A stretch of 64,000 nucleotides of DNA, taken from contig SCFE01000002.1 in NCBI GenBank assembly GCA_004352715.1, forward strand, positions 1,879,624-1,943,623. Direction: 5' to 3'. Positions 34,994-46,180 of this stretch are shown here, piece after piece (the stretch's first letter is position 1; each line of letters opens with the position of its first letter). The position numbers were made by a program, and so were the translations under genes. Under the pieces are notes generated by a model. It was given only the letters and a program-made list of their open reading frames with translations. It did no database searches and was not told the DNA's origin. The stretch is from Hofstenia miamia (lineage: Eukaryota; Xenacoelomorpha; Acoela).

Positions 34994-35860
34994 TTTAGTT
35001 CATCAAGAATATCTCCTTTCTTATATAGTGGTGAAATATCTGAATATTTCAAAACATCGGGAAAATTATTGTCAATAATACATTGATTGAAAGCTAAAAG
35101 GAGGTATTCTTAAAATATATAAAAGTCTTTTTTATTATTATATATGGTAGATTACTTGAATCACAAGATTTTGTTGCGTCTAGTCTTTTGACTACTCTCA
35201 CTAAATCATGAGAAGATATTAAATTAAAATTAAATTTAGAGTTTTGTTTCAGTTGGCATACATGTTCTTGATATGTATCATGCAATTTAAAATGAAAATT
35301 TCCCATTTTTGCAAAGGTTTCATTTAAAATGTTTTATTCACTTGCTCAAAATAATTCTTCATTTTAACATCATAGTTTTTTTGCGGTGTTTTATGATCAA
35401 TTGCTTTGCATGTTCATAAATAGTCCAATTGGTGGTGCTTGGGTGGGATTTTGTAGGTTCAAATAAGTAGTTTTTATTAATTTCTTGCTGTCTGACTACA
35501 TTGGTATCAAACACAGAAATTGAGTTAATAGTAATTAATTTGCACTTGATTGGGGCGAATTTGTTTAGTGCTTGAGAAATTTCATGGATACTGAATCTCT
35601 ACATTTGGGCGCCTTTTGACATTGTGTAAACATAATTAAACAAAACGTTCTTTAAAAGTTTATAAAAGCTTTTTAATCAAAGTTATTAAAATCTCTAGAA
35701 AAATTCCTTTACAGACATACACACAAAGGTTGTGATCACTAAATTATTCAAAAATGAAGTTTAAATGAGAACTTGGGTTACCTGAAATAAAATAACCTAT
35801 CAACTTTGAATGTCTAGTTAGAGTGGACTAATTAATTATTTTAATATAAAAAATGTCACA
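34969..35860 (-). pseudogene. LINE ORF2 middle part, minus copy (EEP end to RT start)
   Basis: Reading leftwards: FSDHNLCVYVCK (about 35740, end of the apurinic-type endonuclease with the S-D-H triad), a linker with IYEHAKQLI (about 35415), then the open frame 35306-35094 with SSHDLVRVVKRLDATKSCD, and KKGDILDELNYPLISIT running into the LTR junction at 34968. The same block order occurs in the LINE copies at 22073-23060 and 37020-40975. It is interrupted by stops and by the LTR insertion. Confidence 0.7.
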
Positions 35861-35970
35861 AATTGTATCCAATTTGCATGATTTGTTAAGGTTTAAGTTG
35901 TTAGATTTGAAATCACATAAAATACTTATGCATTTTTTATTCAAAATTGCATTTCAATTTCTAAAGACTT

Positions 35971-35971
<1 letters not shown>

Positions 35972-36019
<48 letters not shown>
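35972..36019. repeat. (AAT)n microsatellite
   Basis: About 15 units at the 5' boundary of the next R4/Dong-like LINE piece. Confidence 0.95.
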
Positions 36020-36305
36020 GGAAAGAATACAAGAGGAGAGTAAGGAAGGTACTACAGAAGTCAGCATTGAATGGGCAGAACAGTATAAAAGCAATTAATA
36101 CATGGGTGATNGCACTAGGAGCAGTAAGTAAGAAGCATAAGAGGTACTTGGAGGAGTTAGGAGTACCAAAGTGGGGAGGAGCGGTAGCACAGAAGGCAGC
36201 ATTGTTAGGAACAGCTAGAGTCCTGAGGAAAGCTCTCAGACTCCCTGGGAACTGGTGAGTTCCCCGAGCTGAGAGGGACACCAGCATGAAGCTGTGAAAT
36301 GCAAG
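36020..36305 (+). pseudogene. R4/Dong-like LINE fragments joined at a single n
   Basis: The left part (36020-36110) reads KEYKRRVRKVLQKSALN and IKAINTWV, the thumb region after the RT core. After the single n at 36111 comes ALGAVSKKHKRYLEELGVP and ALLGTARVLRKALRLPGNW, the C-terminal end, about 95% like 23910-24050. The large middle section is missing, so the n marks a collapsed join or deletion. AAT repeats flank both sides (35972-36019, 36306-36358). Confidence 0.8.
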
Positions 36306-36320
36306 GATAATAATAATAAT

Positions 36321-36358
<38 letters not shown>
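36306..36358. repeat. (AAT)n microsatellite
   Basis: Downstream boundary of the R4/Dong-like piece; abuts the 3' end of the minus LINE that follows. Confidence 0.9.
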
Positions 36359-36359
<1 letters not shown>

Positions 36360-36930
36360 GACTCAAGCAAATATATTGCTTAGTAAAATAAACAAACAAA
36401 CAAATACTAGAAACTACTATACATGTATATTTACAAAAGTCGGAGCAAATATATTGCACAATATATGTATACAAAAATCTGCAAACTAACCTGTGACAAA
36501 AAAATAAAACATAAACAAATAGTAAAATACAAATTAATATGTACAATATATAATAATATAATAATGCTTGAGTGGATGTTTGTGTAGGTGCTCAATGTTT
36601 GGATGTATGTTTTGAAGGTATGAAGAGTATTGCCGTCCCTAATGTATATTGCTTTATTAGAAGAAATTGTTTCAATTTATTTCTAAACTTTTTATAGTTT
36701 TTTTCTTTTCGCGTTTCATAATCTAAATTATTCCACAATTTAATTGATATGTGTTGAAAGCCATTAGAATTTTTATCTAAACACAGAAATTTTTGCGATC
36801 GCTCATTTAATTTAATATAGTCATTAAGGAAAAGGAGAGATGTTTGTAGAGATTTGAATTTAAATAAGATAGATAGCATATGCATATGAGCTAATAAGAA
36901 TAAGAATAAAAGCAAATTCATTGCAAAAAA
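36360..36930 (-). pseudogene. LINE 3' end, minus copy
   Basis: C-terminal tail on the minus strand: FLNDYIKLNERSQKFLCLDK, FQHISIKLWNNLDYETRKEK and a lysine-rich end with stop near 36592, then a 3' UTR to about 36360. Same family as the copies at 20045, 21393 and 54540. Confidence 0.75.
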
Positions 36931-37839
36931 TAAATATGTTACATTTTAAAAACTAGTTTACACAGACAATATAAATATGTATACATAAAAAAATTCCAGA
37001 TATAAATGAAATTAAGCACTGCTATATTACAAAAAATATTATTTGCACATTGCATACGGATGAAGATAATTTATAAATCCTTTGGATTCGCCAATTGTAT
37101 TTTGTAAGTTCTGCAATGCCATTTTGAGGAGATCTTTGTATTTAGTATATTTTTCAGTTTGTATAATACGAAGAGAGAGTTTATTCCATTTATCTGTAGC
37201 ATGAAAAAAAAATTGTTTTGCAGGAAAATCTACTGTTCATTTTTTGGGTGCATTCATTAATATAAATATACTCTTTTAGAAAAGTTAAGGACACTTGATT
37301 ATGTGCGAATTTATATATAATGCATAACGTTTGGTAATCAATGGAGTAAACTGGAGAAAGAAATACCGTAGTTGTAATTTATATTTTTTATAGATTCATG
37401 TTTTGGAATATAGTTTAAAGTTCCCAATTGTACGTAGTATTTAACTTGATCTGTTGATTTGATGATAAGTGTTGAAATAAAAAATTGCAATATTGAAAAT
37501 GACTGAGAATGAATGCATTTAGTAATTGCTTATGAAATAATTTACCCACACTTCTAATGTGATATAATAACTTGACCCCAGTGACCGTTTTCTTAAGTAT
37601 ATTTAAGAAAAAATGATTGAAAGTGAGATCTTCATCAATATCTACTCCTAAATATTTGACTATGTGTTTCTGCTGTATTTTTTTTATTATTAATGTGAAG
37701 TTCGATTTTCCGTAAAGGAATATTTTTATCAGGAGTAAATATTATGAATTGAGTCTTATTAACATTAATTTTTAACTTATGATCAGAAAAACAATTTGTT
37801 AAAGATTTAATATCTTTTTGTAATAATTTAGATGAAATG

Positions 37840-38400
37840 AAAGCGTTTTGTCAGTGTTCAAAAGACATATCATCTGCATATTGGTATAATTTGGTATTCC
37901 GTCAATAACATGACATATCATTAATATATATAGCCAAAAGTATTGGTCCCAATACAGGGCCCTGTTTGACTACCCGATTTGTAGCTAAGTAATTGGAAAA
38001 GCATTCATTTAGTTTTATGCGTTGTTGCCTATTTTCTAAAAAGCTCATAATGAAATATATTGCATCTGAACTGAAACCAACACTACGTAATTTATCTTGT
38101 AAAATTTTAAAATCCATTGAATTAAAAGCTTTGCTAAATTCTAATAATGCTACCGAACTTGTTAACCCTTTGCTCAAATTGTATTTAACATTTTCCATAA
38201 TAGATAAAATTGCATCGGATGTGCTATACCCCAAACGAAATCCAAATTGATTTGTAGAAAAGATACGATTTTTAGAAATAAATTCATATATTTGAACTGC
38301 GATGATCTTTCAAACAATTTAGAGAAGGGCTGTGTAATACACACAAGCCTATATTTTTGCGCGTCTGTTAGGTCTCCACTATTAAAAATCGGTATCACAT
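37840..38400 (-). pseudogene. LINE reverse transcriptase core
   Basis: The frame 38234-37902 holds GYSTSDAILSIMENVKYNL, SVALLEFSKAFNSMDFKIL (block with the first catalytic Asp; here E-F-S-K-A-F, so the Asp reads Glu), MSFLENRQQRIKL, and VVKQGPVLGPILLAIYIND (block 4; the usual G-V-P-Q-G reads V-V-K-Q-G). After a frame break, YQYADDM near 37870 is the YADD box. Upstream QKYRLVCITQPFSKLFER (about 38350) is the R-P-I-S block. Inactive by frameshifts and by the first Asp change. Confidence 0.8.
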
Positions 38401-39348
38401 CAGCATTTTTTAATGTTGTTGGAAACTCATTATCAATTATGCAATGATTGTAAGCAAAAAGTAAATGCTCACCAAATATAGGGAAAAATTTTTTTATGAC
38501 AAAGTAGGGTATTCTATTTGAACCTATTGACTTATTTGCATATATTTTCGAAACAACAAGTTTGAGCTCATGATATGTGAATAATCGAAATTTGAATTTT
38601 TTAATATTAGAAATTTTTGAGTTTGCGATGCTATTTTGTTTTTATCAAATTTGGAATTACCTAATTCTACAAATGTCATATTTAAGTGGTTTACAATATC
38701 AGTCTTGTTTTTCGTAAAATGGTTCCCAATTTTGAGTTCATCAATGCAAAGATTGGATCCCTGAAATTTACCCAACGATTTTTGTATAAATCGCCATTTA
38801 TTTTTCGAACTACTCAGATTGCGAAACTATTGGTTATCTTCGTGGTATAATTTGTAGCACGCATATCTTTAATTAATTGCGAAGTGTGATGATAATTTGT
38901 CCAGTGAACATCACGTTTGGTTTGACGAGCTAGTCGGAATAATTGATTCTTTTTTATCACCTCATGCGTAATCACTGCGGAATCATGATTAAGTTTAACC
39001 GACCCTTCGCCAATATGGCGCCAATTTACTAAAACTGTAATCAAGTTGTTTTTCAATAAATTTTAACATGTAATTTCCATTATGCAATGTGTATATAAAA
39101 TCCCATGGAATATTTTTTAATAAAATTTCAAACACTTGATTAGAGAAATTTTTAAAATCCTTTTTGTAAACTAACTATTTTTCGTTTTGCCGAATTTTAA
39201 AAGAACTCACAAATACAGAAAGATTGTGGTCACTAAATGATTCAAATATAAACGTTCAGAACTTAAGTACTGGATGATCAGTCAAAAAATAGTCATTCAA
39301 ATTACTACCATGTGAAGGATTGTTATCATTTATTTTAACTAAGCTGTG

Positions 39349-39832
39349 TTAATTGCAAATTTCTAAGATCTTACCTGATTCATATTTTTTAAAAAAGTTT
39401 GCATTGAAGTCACCCAGTAAATTAATAATTTTACTTTCATTCATCGCAATGTCTAGCTCTAATTTTATATCCTCAGTAAAGTTAGCCAGAAAACTTTTAT
39501 TAGGATTATAACAAACATTTATCAATTCTGTTTTATTCTTACAAGGGAGTGATGATATTTCTACCCACAAGCTTTCAAAGTTATCGTTAACAATTTCCAA
39601 ATCATTTCGTTGTTTTGCTTTAATAAATTTTGGAACTAACAGCATTAAACCTCCACCTCGGCCTACTCTATTTTTAAAAAACATATTAAAATTTGATGGG
39701 TCAGGATAATATATTTTCATATCACAGCTATTAGATAGCCAAGCTTCAGTCAAGGTGAAAATAGTATTTTTACAAAAGTGCTTAGCAATACTAAAGAATT
39801 CCATTTTGTTTGCAACTAAGCTTCTTACATTG
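39349..39832 (-). pseudogene. LINE ORF2 apurinic-type (EEP) endonuclease domain
   Basis: Begins YLNVRSLVANKMEFF (about 39832) and continues in the frame from 39804: TLTEAWL (the catalytic Glu motif), RVGRGGGLMLLVP, FESLWVEI, VCYNPN, and LLGDFNANF (the G-D-F-N motif). The S-D-H end is separated by a frame break (about 39230). The endonuclease nicks target DNA to start reverse transcription. A frameshift near 39830 separates it from the preceding 2A-like segment. Confidence 0.82.
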
Positions 39833-40139
39833 AGATAAATTCGTACTTCTTAAATTTGACTAGTTCATTGTCAGTAAGAACAGGTCCGGGATTTAGCTTT
39901 ATATCGCCTGCCCTAAACAATAGCAATTCCATTAAATTCGAATAGATTGCACAACAATAGAGAATTATAAAATTATTCTTTATACTGCTCATTAGCAATT
40001 TATAATTTTTATTGAATATTTCCTGATTTTTGTAATGTAAAACTTGAGGTATAGGTAATAAATTTGAATATTTCCATTGTGCAAATAATATAATATATAA
40101 TGTTGTGATTCTAAAAACTAACCTCATTTTAAAAACCAT
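39825..40139 (-). pseudogene. LINE ORF2 N-terminus with 2A-like motif
   Basis: An open frame of 104 codons, hydrophobic (several I/L-rich segments), ending in LLFRAGDIKLNPGPV. D-I-K-L-N-P-G-P at 39908-39882 is the place where CR1/L2-type LINEs carry D-(V/I)-E-x-N-P-G-P, a 2A-like ribosome-skipping sequence; the Glu here reads Lys. The hydrophobic stretch before it resembles a signal or membrane segment, as reported for LINE-type 2A sequences. After it the frame shifts into the endonuclease. Confidence 0.7.
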
Positions 40140-40455
40140 TTAAAAAGTGTGATAGGAGACGACGAGTGATGAAGTGGAGATCTTTTTGAGAGTATAGGTG
40201 TGATGTTTGGTTTAAAGAATTAAATGCAGCTTGTGAATAGGATGTGTCAAGTCTGCGAAATGAAGATTTTCTTTGGGGATTGAAGTGATTCTTAATGAGA
40301 GATACAACGAGTGAAAGACCTTTTCAAGATGAATGAATTCCATCACGCGAATGGAAGTTGACATCAATTGTTTTGTGATCACAGAGAAAATGATTGAAGG
40401 TGTCAATTACGTGGATATCAGAACTTTTGAATGAACAAATAATGTTGTTTAGATT

Positions 40456-40971
40456 TTAGATTGGGACATTTTTCTTCAGAAGAGGCTGCTTTGATACTGG
40501 TGTGATTTCAATCAAATGAATATTTTCAGGACAGAATTTTTCTCGAACAGTTGAAATGAGATTGTGAAGTTTTTCCTTGAAAGAAGTAGGCGAATTCAGT
40601 GCATCAATGAGACCAGTATTTAATACGATATTTTGTGTGGGATACAACGATAGTTTTTCTTGAAGTTGAGATGTTGAATGGCCAGGATAGCTATGAATGG
40701 ATACAGAATGACCGGGGAGAAGATTTCTTGGGCGAACATGCTTAAGAATTGAGCTACCAAGGATAAAGGTTGTTGTGCTATCTCTAATGGATTTATGCTT
40801 GTTAGAATATTGAGCAGTTGAAGTGCTAGATTCAGTAGATGAAAATTGACAGGAAACTGTTTCTGAAGAAGGAATTTCGGAGATTGCAGAATCTTTCATT
40901 TTGATAGGAGTAACTTGTGAGGAATTATCAGTAGAAGATAGAAAGAAAAAAGAAGTAATAAGGCTTCTCAT
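40456..40971 (-). pseudogene. LINE ORF1 with SGNH/GDSL-like domain
   Basis: A 171-codon open frame: a Ser/Thr-rich N-terminal part, then TTTFILGSSILKHVRPR (block I, where G-D-S reads G-S-S), SIHSYPGHSTSQLQEKL, NIVLNTGLIDALNSP (block III, where G-x-N-D reads G-L-I-D), and ENIHLIEITPVSKQP. This is the esterase-like ORF1 domain found in CR1/L2-group LINEs; it is thought to act in RNP or membrane interaction. The C-terminal D-x-x-H block is lost or out of frame (about 40400-40300). Key residues are substituted, so it is inactive. Confidence 0.75.
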
Positions 40972-41145
40972 GCAATGTCTTCATTGAATTTTGAGAATAA
41001 TTGGTGTAGAAGAGTCTTTTTCTTGTTGGGAATGACCTCAATTGCGTCATCAATTTGGGTCATGGCAGCAAATAGATTGTGAATTACTTATGCTCTTGCA
41101 GAGATAATTTGAAACCCGACCATTCACTACCACGTCAGACATAAT

Positions 41146-41171
41146 ATAATAATAATAATAGTATTAATAAG
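41146..41171. repeat. AAT repeat at LINE 5' boundary
   Basis: Short AAT run directly before the next R4/Dong-like copy, the same arrangement as at 23061, 24204 and 35972. Confidence 0.85.
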
Positions 41172-42722
41172 AAAAATGTGGGCAGGGAGCCCAGTTGGTA
41201 AAGATGCACATTGGTAAGCTGAGGTTAAGCAACTGTGATTGTGGTTACAAAACTGGATGACTTTGCTCACAGGGTAGGAAGCACTTTAAAGCCTTGGTTG
41301 GCAAATTCCTAGGACAATGTGAGTCCAAAATTAAACACAATCCTAATCAGTAATGACAAGTCATAAAAGAGCAAAGGACCTCAGTCCCCAGCAGGCCTTC
41401 AATGGTCAGAGGATGCTAAGAACTCCGGGAAACAGGTGGACTCCACAATTAGGAGTGTGGACTCAAGAAGTGGCAGTATAGGATCCACACAGACCAATTG
41501 ACAATGACACAAATGGACAGATGAGCAGAACAGGACAGCATTGGAGTGTTACAGAAGAAGCAGGCCAGATGAGAGGGATTATGCAGAAACTGAAGCAACA
41601 ATCAAGGAAAAGATGAAGGAAGAAACAGGTGACAGAACTAGGTTGCCAGTTCCAAGAGGAGTTAAGAAAAGCAAGCTAGCAGTAGAGACAGCAAAGGTCA
41701 ATAAAGTGTTGGAGAGGATAGATGCTAGGAGTGTCACAGAAGTAAATAGCTTAGTGTATGCAGGCGCATGGGAAGTGCTGAAGAATGTAGGCNAGGATAG
41801 ATGCTAGGAGTGTCACAGAAGTAAGTAGCTTAGCATATGCAGGTGCATGGGCAGTGCTGAAGAATGTAGGCATGGACATGAAGATGAAAAGAAGACAAGC
41901 AGATAAGGGAGACAGAATGGCAGCATGGGAGAGAATATTCAGAACAAAGTGGCAAAGATTAGGCAGCAAATTGGGAAGATCAGGAAAAGTAAGGTGGTGT
42001 AGGACAGGTGCAGGTTAGGTAAAGGGAAGACTATAGATACTGCAAGAGAAGAGCTAATGCAGAGATTAGTTGTAGAAGCTGAGAAATTAAGAATATATAG
42101 GGCAAGAACAAAGCAACCAAGAGACAACATAAAGAACTAGATGCATGAGAAAAGGCTACAGCTAAAGCAGGTGAGGATGCAGTAAGGTTCTGAGGATATA
42201 TGGGGAAGAGAGTGAGCAGATGCAGAAGGAGGTCAGACAAGAAGAAGAAGTAATCACAACTGCAAAAAAGATAAAGTATTGGAAAGCACCAGGCAGATAT
42301 GATGTACATGGGCATTGGCTGAATAAGTTCACAAGTGTTCATGAGATACTAGCAGTAGCATTGGAGGAGTGTGTGGTGAGTGGGTGTCCAGAGTGGATAG
42401 TAGTGGGAAGGACATTTCTGATACAGAATGACCCAAAGAAAGGTAGTGAGGCAAACAACTTAAAGCCAATAACATTTCTGCCAACAACGTGGAAATTGCT
42501 AACTTCTGTGATTTTGAGTAGGCTGGCATGTTACTTAGAAAAAAACAGGTTGATACCAAAGGATCAGAAGGGATGTAGGACAAAGATGAGAGGATTCAAA
42601 GATCAGTTGTTAATAGACCAGGCAGTAGTGGAGAATTGAAGAAGGAAGGCAAAATTAGCAATGGCATATGACAGCATATCACATAGGTGGGTCTTTGCAG
42701 CAAACTATTTTTTATGGAGAAG
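41172..42722 (+). pseudogene. R4/Dong-like LINE, 5' part to RT start
   Basis: Starts with the 5' sequence shared with 24241, then SVTEVNSLVYAGAWEVLKNVG (41730-41790), and the frame 42220-42639: KIKYWKAPGRYDVHGHWL, GCPEWIVVGRTFLIQNDPKK, NNLKPITFLPTTWKLLTSV, LIPKDQKGCRTKMRGFKDQL, LLIDQAVVEN. This is the N-terminal half of the RT of this LINE group (P-W-K-A-P-G, R-T-x-L-I-x-K-D, R-P-I-x-x-L, K-G-C). It is cut at about 42722, just before the second catalytic region, by TTAGGG-like repeats and the gypsy LTR. Around the single n at 41793 about 80 bases are duplicated. Confidence 0.8.
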
Positions 42723-42738
42723 GTTAGGGTTAGGGTTA
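42722..42738. repeat. Three telomere-type GGTTAG units at a TE junction
   Basis: GGTTAGGGTTAGGGTTAG lies exactly between the truncated LINE and the truncated 5' LTR. Confidence 0.85.
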
Positions 42739-43945
42739 GTGAGGAAAAAGATTGAAGTAACTAAGACTAAAATGTAATAATGATTAAATTGTAAAACACA
42801 TGGTTATGATAGATTATTTAATTTGCAAACTATTTTAAGCAGTTTGATATCTAAATTAACTCAACAGTATTTGAAAAAAACTAAGATGACCAAACAGTGT
42901 ACACTAATTAATGCTGATGTTGTGTAATTAAAAGCAGAACTAGAAATGAGAGGGAAACTGTAAACAAGACTCAATCAACAGGTACTAGTTGAGTGTTTGA
43001 TTATTTACTTAAATGTGCTATAAATATACACTGATTGTTAGAATGATTGATGAATGAATTTTATTTGGATTTACTTTGTTACTTATTGTCAGGTTATTTA
43101 ATAATTACATGGAAAGCTAAACATTCAAGCACTAGGGTAATTGTACAGTGGTCCCTGAATACATTTAAAAGAATTCTGAAGCAGCCTCACAATCAGCTAA
43201 AAAATGGTGATGAGGGCTGTAGCTGTAGATTCCTTGATGTGCTTATAGGTTATGAATAGGGATAGGGATTTTTCTCCATTGTAGCTTTCCTATTAATCAT
43301 TGCTTGCTGATTAGTATGATTATATTTATATTGCTCTACATGTTTGTTATTTCATTACTGGATGCCAGCTGCTTATTGTTTTGTAATGTATTTGACTGTG
43401 GACTGAATTACGCATATACTTTCTTGCAGACTGCATTGATTGTTCACATGTACAAAGGGCTAGCATGTATTACTATATCTGTAGGGCTATTATTTGTAAG
43501 GCTAAATAACAAGCTAAATCATTGTGGTTGCATTATTTCCTTATATTTACATAATCATAATAACAAGAACCATCAATGCACTAAATTAGTAAGTTGTAGC
43601 ACACACACAATCACTGAGTTAACCATCCACACACTGATTCAGCTAATGGTTTCTGCTGTGGAGTTCAAGTAAAAGCTGGAGCTGGTGCTGCTAAAGAGAT
43701 ATCTGGAATCACATGGCACCACTTCAGGTTTTGAGCCTGTCTTCCATCTACCACTCTCAATCTAAATAAGTTGTTGTTAGTTAAGCATTCAGGAATGCTA
43801 ATGCAGATTAATTTAAGTTAATTAGCTGAACACTCAATTAGAAAGAGAGAATTAGGAATCTGTCATACTTAATCATCGCATATACTGTGAAAAGTAATGA
43901 ATTACTCTTGAATAATCGCAAAATTGGGATTGGCAAGATTCTACA
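42738..43945 (+). repeat. 5' LTR of the gypsy element (truncated start)
   Basis: It shares with the 3' LTR the block AAGTAACTAAGACTAAAATG, the CCTGAATACA and CAGCCTCACAATCAGCTA blocks, ATTGATTGTTCACATGTA and the end GGCAAGATTCTACA. The first about 45 bases of the LTR (TGTGGCATAACCC onward) are missing and replaced by the telomere-like repeats. It contains about 290 bp (42835-43135) absent from the 3' LTR. Confidence 0.85.
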
Positions 43946-43961
43946 TGGCGACCATGACAGG
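43946..43961 (+). promoter_or_regulatory. tRNA primer-binding site
   Basis: TGGCGACCATGACAGG directly follows the LTR end. It begins TGG, complementary to the CCA of a tRNA 3' end; the implied acceptor end GGTCGCCA is like that of tRNA-Arg. The second copy has TGGCGACCGTGACAGG, so this one lost a CpG. Confidence 0.8.
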
Positions 43962-44043
43962 CACCCGACATGCATGAGCAGTAAGAGAAGAAATGGAAAA
44001 ATAAAGAGAATCCTAATTTGAAAAACAAAGGAAAACATAGAAT

Positions 44044-45787
44044 TTGTGTGCAAAGATGGTTAGTCCAGAAAAAAGAAAATCTAAAGTCCGAATTAAGGAA
44101 ATAAAGAAAATAGTAGCAAATGTAACCCTTAAAATGAGCACAAGGAAAAATGTTAAAAGGGAACCAGTAAACAATTACTCCCAGCTATTAATGGAAATGG
44201 TAAATTCAAGAAAAAAACAAAGAACTAAAGCCAAGACACAAAAGATGCCCCAAAACCAAAAACCCCCAGAAGACATGACAATGTCCCCTGAAAGTGAGAT
44301 GTCCCCAGCAGAATTAGTGCTACAGCCAGCACAAGAAAATACAGAATTTTTTGATAGCCAAACTCACTAAAATGATCGAAAAAAACAATAATGAAAGGAG
44401 AGAGTTGACAATAAAGATAGAAAAATTAACACAACAGATGTTTGAGGTAGAATCAGTGAATGCTGAAAAATATAGATACAAGTGCAAGATTAACTGAACA
44501 AAGAAATGTGTTCCAGAAACAAATTGAAAAATTAACAGAAGCAAATAAGGAAATTAAGGCACAAAACAAAAGGTTGCAGCAGCTGATGGGTCAGATGCAT
44601 GAGGAAAACATGAATCTTAGAGAAGAAAATATCTCAAAGCAAATAGAGATTGATAATTTGAAGGATGAAATTAGATTGATAGTATTAACTAAGGAATAAA
44701 ATGAAAATAAAGAAAAATGGAATTGCAAAGTAATAGAAACAACAATAATGGAGAAGCCAGAAAAATTAAATGAAGTGATACCAGCAAGAGAGATGCAGAG
44801 AGAAATTTACAAAAACTGTGAAACAGAGGAAGAATTTGTGGAAAAATTAGTGACCAACATAACAAAACAGGTGAAAGAAAATTGTAAAAAACCCGGAGAC
44901 TTAAAGCCTATATTCAAGGAAACTATACTGTCAGAAGAAGAAGATATAGACACACTGGCATGTAAAGCAATCCTCCTAAAATTCACAGGAAGAGTTGATA
45001 GCTATTCTCCAACATTTAATGAATGGGTCCAAATATTAGAAATGAGCATGAAGAAGTGAAAGGTGACACAAAAACAAGCAGCAGTGAGACTCCCTCCATA
45101 CTTGGGGGCACAGCTTATCAGCATTATTTGGTGTTGGATATAGAGACGAAAACAAACTATAAAAAATTGGTAGGAGAATACCAACAGTATTATGATGACA
45201 AAAGCTTTAAAAGCCAATATTGTATGTTATTAAATAGTACAAAAATGAATAAAAGAGAGGATTTATGGAATTACTTGTTGCAAGTGGAGAGACTATTAAA
45301 GTTAAGTTCATATTCAAAATATGACTTGTTTTCACATATTTGTAAGGGAATTCCAGAGCCAATTCAACAACAGTTTGAAATAAAGTGTGATGCTGATGAT
45401 TTGTTAGAAAGAATGATAAGGAAAGGGTTAGAGATACAAGTCACTATGAAGAATAATGCTCGGATAAATGAAAAGTCAACAACAATAAAGGCAGCAACAT
45501 TGCCTATTGTACATAGCAACAGTAAAATAACAGGAAAAGAAGAGGTCAGAAAACCAAAAGACGAGATTATAAGAATAAAATTGAAAGATGGCATGATAAA
45601 AAGAATAAATATGAAGGATCTGAAATGTCAAATGTGCAGTAAGAAAGGTCACACAAAGAAATATTGCAAACAACAAGCTAATTTAATTGAGGAGGAAAAA
45701 GCATATTTTGAAAAAAATGAAGACTTATTAGAGGACGACAAAGAAGAAGAACAAACTGAAGAAATGGAAAGTGATACTTTAAACTAA
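44044..45787 (+). pseudogene. gag of the gypsy element (broken)
   Basis: Homologous to the intact gag at 54828-56186. Segments in different frames: 44044-44370 (basic N-terminus; the second copy's start corresponds to the Met at 44197), 44460-44699 (coiled coil with LTEANKEIKAQNKRLQQL), 44748-45059 (CKAILLKFTGRVDSYSPTF), 45023-45787 (capsid-like AYQHYLVLDIETKTNYKKL and a zinc knuckle CQMCSKKGHTKKYC, a Cx2Cx4Hx4C). In-frame stops and frameshifts occur at about 44370, 44697 and 45057. The zinc knuckle is lost from the second copy by truncation. Confidence 0.85.
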
Positions 45788-46180
45788 AAGGAGCACTGCC
45801 TCTGATAAACCATGCACCTGTTCTAATTGTAACAGACCTGATCAAAACAAATACAATTACAGTTGAAATTAATCGTTTAATGTCAAAGCAACCATAGATA
45901 CAGAACAGTAATATCAATTATCACTGATGAGTGTGCTTCAAAGATAGGATTCGAAAGACAAAATCTACAAAGCAAAAAGAGCAGGTTAATAAATGCATCT
46001 GGAGATTATATTGACATAAAAGGTAAACTACTAGAGATACCAATTCAAATAGCAAATACTACGTTTTAACAAACATTTACAGTCATAGATACAGAAAAGA
46101 ACTCACTACCCTATGAAGTGATATTAGGGAATGATTTTCTAATGAACAACAAGTGTATTATTGATTATACATACAAAACA
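45788..46180 (+). pseudogene. Aspartic protease region (broken)
   Basis: VKATIDTE at 45885-45905 is the active-site region, with D-T-G changed to D-T-E and a frameshift directly after it. Then SIITDECASKIGF, RLINASGDYIDIKGKL, PIQIANTTF with an in-frame TAA (46067), and SLPYEVILGNDFLMNN, the usual C-terminal I-L-G-x-D-F-L motif, which opens the following frame at 46118. Confidence 0.75.

Larger units (their letters stand above)
37020..40975 (-). mobile_element. Near full-length decayed CR1/L2-like LINE
   Basis: The most complete LINE in the window, read right to left: ORF1 with an SGNH-type domain (40971-40456), a 2A-like start of ORF2 (near 39900), an apurinic-type endonuclease (39832-39349), a linker, RT (about 38400-37840) and the C-terminal tail (YLSFQYCNFLF-like, NTTYNWEL, about 37500-37380) down to about 37020. 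Many frameshifts and stops; not active. The 5' end lies near 41000-41140. Confidence 0.8.

Noticed and set aside
41751-42583. Minus-strand ORFs over the LINE at 41172-42722
   Set aside because: Antisense shadows with Leu/Ser-rich composition; the plus strand has clear RT blocks.
43304-43672. 122-codon ORF in the 5' LTR, and the similar one at 53564-53815
   Set aside because: Both lie wholly in LTR sequence and are not conserved in length between the LTRs; chance open frames.
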